Assembly (NCBI GenBank): GCA_039961635.1
Contig: JABRWB010000064.1
Span: forward strand, 1 to 13,272
Direction: 5' to 3'
Length of the DNA stretch: 13,272 bases
DNA from: a bacterium
GTDB taxonomy: Bacteria > 4484-113 > JAGGVC01
The position numbers and the translations under genes were made by a program. The notes below the pieces were generated by a model that ran no database searches, was not told where the DNA came from, and worked only from the letters and a program-made list of their open reading frames with translations. The first letter of the stretch is position 1; each line of letters begins with the position of its first letter. Of the stretch, positions 8,264 through 13,272 are shown piece after piece.

Positions 8264-9730
8264 TTACTCGTCGTTCTCGGTCTCTTCTTCGGGAGCGTTT
8301 GCGCGGGGCTCGGGTTCCCCGGCGCGATCCGGCTCGTAACCGCCGCCATAATCGTACTCGAAACCGCCGCGCCCGAAACCTGTTCCCGGCCGGCCGCGGT
8401 CGATTTCGTAGCCGCCGCGGGGAGGCTGCTCGTACCCGCCGCCGCGCTCGTACCCGCCCCTTTCGTAGCCGCCGCGCTCGTATCCCGGACGCTCGTAGCC
8501 GGGACGTTCGTAGCCGGGACGTTCGTAGCCGCCGCGCGCACCGGGATCGTAACCTCTGGCCGCCGGATCGTATCCACGCGCGGGCACTTCATAGCCGCCG
8601 CGTCCTATCTCATAGCCGCCGCGTCCGCGCGGGGGCAGGTACTCGCGCACCCTGCCCGCGGGAGGACGGCCGATTTCGTAGCCGCGCTGCTGGTAGCGCT
8701 GGCGGGAGGGCGGCCCGCCCATTTGATCGTAGTAGCCGGGGACATGCGCGTAAAGCTGGGCTAGCCTGTCCACGCTGCGCTTTACCTTGTAAATCAGGTC
8801 TATCGGCTCAAGGACGCGCGCATGCTCGCCGAACGAGAGCACCCAGCGGAGCATGTTTTCGTATGACGTGACCAGGAAGGTGACTTCGATGCTGCCGTCC
8901 TCGCGTTCGAAAATCTGCTGGGTCGGGTGGACTTTCTTCAACCTTATCCAGTGCGCGGCGAACTTGTCGAACTCGCAGCGGATGCGGATGCTGCGTTCGC
9001 TGCCGCGGAAGAGCAGGCTTTCGCGCTTGTGGGTTTCGAGGTCGTAGTCCGGGTGGTACTCAAAGGTCGCGTTGGTAGGCTCGACCGCAAGGATGCGCGA
9101 TACCAGGAAGTCACGCAGATCCTGCTTTTCGTGGCACCAGCTTATCAAGTACCAGTTGTCCTTGTAGCAAATCAGGTGGTATGGGTCCACCTTCTTGTCG
9201 GCGATGTACGCCTTCTGTCCGCTGAAATACTTGAGGACGACGGTGATGCGGTGGCGGATGAAGTCCACAAGGGCGTCGAAAAGGTTCAAGTCCACGGACG
9301 GGAATGGCTCGATGTTGAATTGGAGGATGTTGTCGAGAGAGCGCAAATCCACGCTTACCGGATCCTGCAAACCTTCCGCAACCTTTTCAAAGGCGCTCAT
9401 AATGGGCTTTTCGAGATTGGTACCCTCGTACATCTTGCGCATCTGCTCCATGACGAGGATGCTGACGAGTTCGCCTTCCTTCAGCTTGACGAGCGGAAGG
9501 CTGAACGTGGAGCCGTACGTGAAACCCTTGATTTTGTAGTCGTACACCAAGGGCGCGCCCAGCGTGTCCTTCAGATACTCGATGTCGCGGTAAGCGGTGG
9601 AAAGGCTGATGTCGAAGTGGTCGGCCATATCCTGCGCGCTCGGGTACTCGCCCGCGAGCACCTGGCCGTGCAACCATCTTACCCGTTCAATCTGGGTTGA
9701 GCTATTTTCATCTTTTTTCTTATTTGCCAT
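8264..9730 (-). CDS. WYL-domain transcriptional regulator with Gly-Tyr-Glu/Arg repeat tail
   Basis: This protein has 488 residues from ATG 9730, with AAAGGAGA 8 bases upstream; the adjacent GTG 9733 is an alternative. Residues about 14-72 are a helix-turn-helix of the HTH_11/DeoR-like kind (SAQDMADHFDISLSTAYRDI at 31-50). Residues about 145-215 form the WYL domain: DPYHL (182-186), WYL (193-195), then Arg206, Phe208 and SRI (211-213), all in the family's expected places. Residues about 235-325 match the C-terminal extension usual in WYL regulators. Such proteins bind DNA and often a nucleic-acid or nucleotide ligand, and many respond to DNA damage or control phage defence. What is unusual is residues about 333-488: a low-complexity tail of about fourteen GYE/GYD units (GYERPGYERPGYER and similar), then an acidic end. 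Typical relatives stop near 320-340. The tail is probably disordered. The target genes cannot be told from the sequence. Confidence 0.93.
   Translation of the reverse strand: MANKKKDENSSTQIERVRWLHGQVLAGEYPSAQDMADHFDISLSTAYRDIEYLKDTLGAPLVYDYKIKGFTYGSTFSLPLVKLKEGELVSILVMEQMRKMYEGTNLEKPIMSAFEKVAEGLQDPVSVDLRSLDNILQFNIEPFPSVDLNLFDALVDFIRHRITVVLKYFSGQKAYIADKKVDPYHLICYKDNWYLISWCHEKQDLRDFLVSRILAVEPTNATFEYHPDYDLETHKRESLLFRGSERSIRIRCEFDKFAAHWIRLKKVHPTQQIFEREDGSIEVTFLVTSYENMLRWVLSFGEHARVLEPIDLIYKVKRSVDRLAQLYAHVPGYYDQMGGPPSRQRYQQRGYEIGRPPAGRVREYLPPRGRGGYEIGRGGYEVPARGYDPAARGYDPGARGGYERPGYERPGYERPGYERGGYERGGYERGGGYEQPPRGGYEIDRGRPGTGFGRGGFEYDYGGGYEPDRAGEPEPRANAPEEETENDE
8330..8683 (-). repeat. Coding low-complexity repeat: GYE/GYD units in the WYL protein tail
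   Basis: This encodes residues 350-467 of the WYL regulator. The densest part (about 8441-8533) is a near-perfect tandem array with 15-base units encoding RPGYE, then GGYER. Copies differ at few bases, suggesting recent slippage-type expansion. Composition is dominated by Gly, Tyr, Arg and Glu, with Pro. Confidence 0.85.
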
Positions 9731-9882
9731 CACAATTTCTCCTTTGCCCGTAGGCGAATCTTATCCCTGCGGGTGCAAAACCTTCTCGGCAGGACGACAA
9801 TCAAAACCAGTCCCCCTGGCCGCCGGGATGCTACCACGGCAAATCCGATGATGTAAAGCCCCGGAATGCCAATGCTAGTCAT
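9730..9882 (-). CDS. Possible 50-aa leader ORF overlapping the WYL regulator start
   Basis: Reading upstream of the WYL gene gives an open frame of 50 codons from ATG 9882 (or about 55 from GTG 9897). Its TGA (9732-9730) shares one base with the regulator's ATG, the TGATG arrangement typical of translational coupling. The product begins MTSIGIPGLYIIGFAVVASR, has a second hydrophobic run GGLVLIVVLP, and ends in a strongly basic stretch (RRFCTRRDKIRLRAKEKL). A single- or double-pass small membrane peptide with a cationic cytoplasmic tail is conceivable. No clear SD precedes ATG 9882 (GGAAGG lies further up, near 9925), and I recognise no family. It may be chance read-through of the leader. Confidence 0.3.
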   Translation of the reverse strand: MTSIGIPGLYIIGFAVVASRRPGGLVLIVVLPRRFCTRRDKIRLRAKEKL

Positions 9883-9942
9883 TTTCAAGGAATTCACAAA
9901 CTTTGAACGTTCATCACCGGGCCTTCCGGCGATCCCAAATTA

Positions 9943-9951
9943 ATAATACCA
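9943..9951 (-). promoter_or_regulatory. Candidate extended -10 promoter for the WYL unit
   Basis: On the minus strand TGGTATTAT (9951 to 9943) fits the extended -10 pattern TGnTATAAT with one mismatch. No matching -35 is present, which extended -10 promoters tolerate. Transcription would start near 9936, giving a transcript that includes the whole small ORF ahead of the WYL gene. Confidence 0.35.
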
Positions 9952-10327
9952 GAACAAGGACTCTAAACGCTGAAATTTCGCGCGCCGACGCGATTTTCAC
10001 GGTATTCGATTTTAAGACGAAGCGCGCGGCGATGCTTTATTTTGCCGCATCCGAACTGACTCCGGCCAATATACAGCTCACGCGCATGCGGTTCCCGCTT
10101 TAATTCCGGCTCTGAAAATTCCTCAATTCCGGACACTTGACCCAGCGACCCGTGAAATTGGCTTAACAAGCGAAAAGTATTATTTTGTTCGCAAAACACC
10201 GCTCTTTCACAAATGCAAACGCTTGAGGCGCCATGAACTCGCGTTTTTGGCGCGCAATTTTTCAGCAAAGTGACTATTGCTCTCAAAAGCGGCAAGGGTT
10301 ATCAACATGGCCGGTTGACAACGATGG
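9952..10327. other. Intergenic stretch without a convincing gene
   Basis: About 375 bases between the pseudopilin-like gene's 3' end and the WYL promoter. It is less GC-rich than the neighbours. Open frames of up to 110 codons exist on both strands, but they start with TTG, lack SD sites, have odd composition and resemble nothing known to me. The segment 10118-10165 (around GGACACTTGACCCAGCGACC) recalls the style of insertion-element ends, but I found no partner repeat or transposase. An inverted repeat lies at 10298-10322. Confidence 0.4.
10298..10322. other. Inverted repeat after the pseudopilin-like gene
   Basis: GTTATCAAC (10298-10306) and GTTGACAAC (10314-10322) pair at 8 of 9 positions around ATGGCCG. 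It lies 5 bases past the stop of the minus-strand gene. TTGAC (10315-10319) can alternatively pair with GTCAA (10327-10331). With no T-run, it is a poor intrinsic terminator; a protein-binding palindrome or RNA 3'-end structure is possible. Confidence 0.35.
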
Positions 10328-10864
10328 TCAATATTCGAACAAAACATCCGGCGCGTATTCCGCAAGATCGAGCGGCTTTCCCGCCGCCCACCATCCCAGA
10401 GGGGCGATCACATATCTGTCCCTGTAGCCGTTTACCGCGTAAACCACCTGGCCGGCGCGTATGGTGCCTTCGAAAGCCTGATCCATCACCGGCGGCGCGT
10501 CCGCAACCAGCCCGTAGTAAGGGTTGGGAGGAAACCTGTCCATGTAACCCAGCCTGACCAGCTCGTCCAAATCCGCCGGATAAAGCCCCTCGTTGTCCAC
10601 CGCGTATCGCTCGACGGCAAGCTGAATCGCATGCGAGCTGGATTTCAGCTCCGCAGTTGCACGGGCAAGCCTGGCGAGCATGATCTCCCTTCCCGTCGCG
10701 GCGAAAACAGGCCAGGCGGCGGCAAAGATTACCGCTGCATTGGCGAGCCAGAAGAACTCCGGCTCCTCCCTTCGCGCTCTCGAAAGCCACGCGAATATCC
10801 GGTCTGCCGCGGTATTTCCCGCACCGTGCGGTTTAGGCGCGGGCGGTTTTTCTCCTTCTTGCAT
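10328..10864 (-). CDS. Pseudopilin-like membrane-anchored protein
   Basis: This has 178 residues. Its start ATG (10864) lies inside the upstream DUF4349 gene, overlapping it by 32 bases, with GGTGAT about 5 bases before as a weak ribosome site. Residues 1-36 are charged and cytosolic in character; 37-57 form one transmembrane helix (FFWLANAAVIFAAAWPVFAA). Residues about 62-117 resemble the type II secretion major pseudopilin/type IV pilin pattern: a long amphipathic helix (ATAELKSSSHAIQLAVERYA), then DNEGLYPADLDELVRLGY and FPPNPYYG. The hallmark prepilin-peptidase site (G followed by FTLIE) is missing, and the membrane helix sits after a long hydrophilic leader. It is therefore a pilin-derived globular domain on a permanent anchor, not a processed pilin. 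No other secretion or pilus gene is in the window. The function is unknown; the fold call is moderate. Confidence 0.7.
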   Translation of the reverse strand: MQEGEKPPAPKPHGAGNTAADRIFAWLSRARREEPEFFWLANAAVIFAAAWPVFAATGREIMLARLARATAELKSSSHAIQLAVERYAVDNEGLYPADLDELVRLGYMDRFPPNPYYGLVADAPPVMDQAFEGTIRAGQVVYAVNGYRDRYVIAPLGWWAAGKPLDLAEYAPDVLFEY

Positions 10865-11816
10865 TTCGGATCACCAGCGCGACGATGAGCGCGCTCACCC
10901 AAACCGGAGCGAATGCCGTAAGGAAAAGGACAATGTGCCAAAGTCCCCTTGCGAACACAAGGAACGAATTCCAGTATTTGCCGAAAGCGGTGTTGGTCAG
11001 CCACGAAAATTTGGGCTTCTCGAAGACGTCGGGCACCGGGAAAGGAGTGATGGTGATATCTATGGTCGAATAGGAAACCCAGTTTTCAAGCTGCTTCATC
11101 CGGCCAAGCACCTGGTTGAGCTCCTCCTCGGTGCGCCTTACTTCCTGCTCGACGGCGAGCAGGTCGGACAGCTTGCCCGTTTTTTCAAGCAATTCTTTGA
11201 GCCTGGCGTAGGACAGCTCAAGCGAATCCCTACGCGCCTTCAAATCGAAATACTCCTGGCCGACGTCCTGGCCGCTGATGTCCTTCGTCTCGATGTCGCC
11301 GACCGTCGCAAGCTCGTCCAGAAAGTCGAAAAGGTGGCGCGACGGCATTTTGACGGTTATCCCGATTCTCAACGTGCGGTCTTTCCCGGACTGGCTTTCG
11401 CTGGAAGTGTAGCCGCCCTTGCGCGCCGCGATTGCTTTTATAGTTTTCGCGGCTTCCGCGGGCTCTTTCGCGGTCAGCGCGACGTTGCCGTTGTAAACCA
11501 TCATCGCTTGCGTCTCCGCGGCGACCGCCGGCGTGGCCATCCAGTCGAGCGAGGCTTCGACTATTTCCATGGCTGCGGAGTCGCCGGACGCTAGCCGCGA
11601 CTGTGGGGCTTCCGCCGCCGTGGAGCCGGGCGAGGCGTTGTACCAGCCTCCGCTGTCGTCTCCCCGCACTTCCTTTGCGTTTTCGCCCGAATTGAGCACC
11701 AGCGCGGCGTCGTGCGCAGGGCGCGCTTTGGAGCATGAAAAAACCGCGACAAAGGAAACGAGAACCAGGATCGCGGCCGGCGCCGCGTATTGGAATTGCA
11801 GCCGAAAATTGCGCAT
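10833..11816 (-). CDS. DUF4349 family membrane-anchored (possible lipoprotein) protein
   Basis: This has 327 residues. The ATG at 11816 is preceded by GGAGG at a 6-base spacing; the frame runs further upstream, but that part is antisense to the next gene. Residues 11-28 are hydrophobic and end in VFSC (Cys28), a degenerate lipobox. Residues 30-95 are a low-complexity linker. Residues about 102-258 match DUF4349: a beta-alpha-beta start (VYNGNVALTAKEPAEAAKTI, then YTSSESQSGKDRTLRIGITV), the conserved ETKDISGQDVGQEYFDLKAR, a coiled coil (about 190-248, with LLAVEQEVRRTEEELNQV) and a closing WVSYSTIDITI strand. Residues about 291-316 are a transmembrane helix followed by a basic tail (RNARRRKTARA). 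DUF4349 proteins are envelope proteins of unknown biochemical role. The stop overlaps the next gene's start by 32 bases, so the two are surely co-transcribed. It is divergent from the DUF401 gene. Confidence 0.9.
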   Translation of the reverse strand: MRNFRLQFQYAAPAAILVLVSFVAVFSCSKARPAHDAALVLNSGENAKEVRGDDSGGWYNASPGSTAAEAPQSRLASGDSAAMEIVEASLDWMATPAVAAETQAMMVYNGNVALTAKEPAEAAKTIKAIAARKGGYTSSESQSGKDRTLRIGITVKMPSRHLFDFLDELATVGDIETKDISGQDVGQEYFDLKARRDSLELSYARLKELLEKTGKLSDLLAVEQEVRRTEEELNQVLGRMKQLENWVSYSTIDITITPFPVPDVFEKPKFSWLTNTAFGKYWNSFLVFARGLWHIVLFLTAFAPVWVSALIVALVIRNARRRKTARA

Positions 11817-11856
11817 CGCATTCCTCCGGCGGACTGAAAAACCGCCCGCAACGACA

Positions 11857-11862
11857 AGTATA
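11857..11862 (-). promoter_or_regulatory. Candidate -10 box for the DUF4349 operon
   Basis: TATACT on the minus strand (11862 to 11857) matches TATAAT at 5 of 6 and lies 40 bases before the ATG, giving a leader of about 34 bases that includes the GGAGG site. The -35 region is weak. Confidence 0.35.
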
Positions 11863-11935
11863 AACCCGCGACCGGCGTGAACGTTTACCCGGATAGAAAG
11901 ACTGCCAAAGCCCGCCTTTTGTTCGCGCGCGGTGG

Positions 11936-11941
11936 TAACAT
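11936..11941 (+). promoter_or_regulatory. Candidate extended -10 for the DUF401 gene
   Basis: TGGTAACAT (11933-11941) is an extended -10 pattern (TGn plus TAACAT, 4 of 6 to TATAAT). A start site 7-9 bases on falls at or next to GTG 11950, which would make the mRNA leaderless. This fits the lack of any SD before that start. Confidence 0.3.
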
Positions 11942-11949
11942 CTCCCCCC

Positions 11950-13272
11950 GTGCCGGCGGTCGTCCTGATCCTGCTTTCGTTCGCGGTCATCGTAATCCTG
12001 ATGCGGTTCCGCGTCCCGCTCGCGGCGGGGCTCGCCGCGGGCATCGTCGTCCTCGCCGCGCTCGCGGGAGTCGCGCCCGCGCTCGCATGGAAAACGCTCG
12101 GCAAAACCTGCGGCAATCTGGACATGGTCTCGGTCGTCCTCACGATCGTCCTCATTTTGCTGTTCAGCGACGCGTTGCGCCTTGGCGGGCGGCTTGACCG
12201 CATCGTCTCCCGGTTCGTGGACATGGGTCCCTCGCCGCGCGCGCGGCTGATCGCGTTCCCCGCGCTCATCGGGCTATTGCCGATGCCCGGCGGCGCGGTG
12301 TTCAGCGCGCCTATGGTGGAGGCCGCGGGCCGCGACCTGCCGCACCTGCCGGGCCAGTTCTCGGCGATCAACTACTGGTTCCGCCACATCTGGGAATACT
12401 GGTGGCCGCTCTACCCCGGCGTCATCATCGCGATGGGCATCTCCGGGCTTTCGACGGGCGTTTTCATCGCGTCGATGATCCCGTACACGGCGATTTCGGT
12501 AATCGCCGGGCTTTTGTTCCTGTTTCCGAAGCCGAAAAAAGCAGCGGGAAATCCGGATTCGGATTCCGCCGAAGGACTCGATTCTCCGCCCGCGCATAAT
12601 CGCAACGGATTCGCCGCGCGGCCCGCGGGAACCGTCCGCGGCCTCGTGCGCCAGCTCGCGCCGATTACGATCGTGATAATCGGCGGCGTCGGGCTGGAGC
12701 TTCTCCGCGAGGGCGTCAAGCGTTTCGGCTTCGAAATAACCGAGCCGATTCCGCGCACCGCGATAATCCTCGCGCTCGTCGTTTCGATTCTGTACACGGT
12801 ATTAGCGGACAAAATCCGCGCCGGGAATCTCCTGCGCGACTTCGCCAACCGCAAGAACTTCGAGATGGTGCTGATGGTCGTGCTGGTGCTTTATTACAAG
12901 GATCTTCTCGAAGCCGCGGGGCTGGTGGGCCGCACCGTCGCGGAGTTCCAGGCGTGGCATGTCCCGCTTTGGGGAGTGGTGATGCTCTTGCCGTTCCTCG
13001 TCGGGATGATCACGGGCATCCAGATCGCGGCCGTGGGCGTGAGCTTCCCGGTGCTGATCGGACTTGCGCACGGCGCGGGGCTGCCGCTCGTGAGCGTCGT
13101 CGTCCTTGCGTACGGATTCGCGTACGCGGGGATGCTGCTTTCGCCCGTGCACTTCTGCCTGCTTTTGACGAAAGAATATTTCCACGACGGATTCGGGATT
13201 ATCTATAAATGGATCGCCTGGCCGGTGGCGATAGTCGCGCTCGGGGCCATCGCGCTGGCCGCCGCGTATGGA
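11950..13272 (+). CDS. DUF401 family multi-pass membrane protein, partial at 3' end
   Basis: The frame is open from GTG 11950 to the right edge (441 codons, no stop), so the C-terminus is outside the window. The length is already near that usual for the family. The last in-frame stop upstream is TGA at 11878; GTG 11932 is the other possible start. No SD precedes either. The protein is hydrophobic, with about ten membrane segments, including VPAVVLILLSFAVIVILMRF at the start and VVLTIVLILLF near residue 60. Two marks point to DUF401: LPMPGGAVFSAPMVEAAGRD (about 111-130) and the NYWFRHIWEYWWPLYPGVII block shortly after. A hydrophilic loop (about residues 195-230) splits the two halves, as in ion-transporter-superfamily permeases; DUF401 is thought to belong there, but its substrate is unknown. 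It is divergent from the DUF4349 operon by 133 bases. Confidence 0.9.
   Translation, partial: MPAVVLILLSFAVIVILMRFRVPLAAGLAAGIVVLAALAGVAPALAWKTLGKTCGNLDMVSVVLTIVLILLFSDALRLGGRLDRIVSRFVDMGPSPRARLIAFPALIGLLPMPGGAVFSAPMVEAAGRDLPHLPGQFSAINYWFRHIWEYWWPLYPGVIIAMGISGLSTGVFIASMIPYTAISVIAGLLFLFPKPKKAAGNPDSDSAEGLDSPPAHNRNGFAARPAGTVRGLVRQLAPITIVIIGGVGLELLREGVKRFGFEITEPIPRTAIILALVVSILYTVLADKIRAGNLLRDFANRKNFEMVLMVVLVLYYKDLLEAAGLVGRTVAEFQAWHVPLWGVVMLLPFLVGMITGIQIAAVGVSFPVLIGLAHGAGLPLVSVVVLAYGFAYAGMLLSPVHFCLLLTKEYFHDGFGIIYKWIAWPVAIVALGAIALAAAYG

Noticed and set aside
8441-8533. CRISPR-like repeat array
   Set aside because: The units are directly adjacent 15-mers without spacers and encode the GYE tail in frame, so this is a coding tandem repeat.
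8299-9700. Plus-strand open frames opposite the WYL gene
   Set aside because: Arg-rich mirror of the GYE repeat and of the HTH/WYL codons; no start signals.
10118-10165. Possible insertion-sequence end (GGACACTTGACCC region)
   Set aside because: Only a stylistic resemblance; no inverted partner, target duplication or transposase remnant found.
9963-10295. 110-codon minus-strand frame in the gap after the pseudopilin-like gene
   Set aside because: TTG start without SD, no recognisable domain, and scattered Cys/His/Arg composition typical of non-coding sequence.
11817-12371. N-terminal extension of the DUF4349 reading frame by about 185 codons
   Set aside because: It runs antisense through the DUF401 gene, has low-complexity Arg/Thr/Ser content, and the GGAGG plus hydrophobic signal segment at 11816 mark the true start.

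Overview
The window reads as about 13 kb of chromosome from a moderately high-GC bacterium, probably an uncultured or poorly characterised lineage with a Gram-negative-type envelope. That rests on Shine-Dalgarno (SD)-led bacterial genes, a likely lipoprotein, a Sec-type secreted TPR protein and a large PKD-repeat surface protein. I cannot name the phylum from sequence alone. No tRNA, rRNA, CRISPR array, transposase or integrase was seen.

Layout, left to right. (1) 1-2675, plus strand: the 3' part of a secreted surface protein with three PKD domains and about seven propeller-like repeats. It is followed by two small SD-led genes, one resembling a phage virion/tail-fibre structural module and one unrecognised, and then a hairpin terminator zone. 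(2) 2738-5551, minus strand: nrdJ, the adenosylcobalamin-dependent class II ribonucleotide reductase, with its own intrinsic terminator. It has a long AT-rich upstream region holding DnaA-box-like 9-mers and a phased repeat, but no recognisable cobalamin riboswitch. (3) 6040-8205, plus strand: a secreted carboxypeptidase-regulatory-like/TPR protein. (4) 8264-9951, minus strand: a WYL-family transcriptional regulator with an unusual Gly-Tyr-Glu/Arg repeat tail. A possible 50-residue leader ORF overlaps its start codon (TGATG). (5) 9952-10327: no convincing gene. (6) 10328-11816, minus strand: a two-gene overlapping operon, a DUF4349 membrane-anchored protein followed by a pseudopilin-like protein. 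(7) 11950-13272, plus strand: a nearly complete DUF401 multi-pass membrane protein running off the window, divergent from the DUF4349 gene and possibly leaderless.

How they work together: nrdJ is the one clear housekeeping enzyme, making deoxyribonucleotides for DNA synthesis. Most of the rest concerns the cell envelope or surface. I see no complete defence or mobile system. The most unusual elements are the repeat-tailed WYL regulator with its coupled small ORF, and the phage-structural-like small protein next to a mosaic PKD/propeller surface protein.
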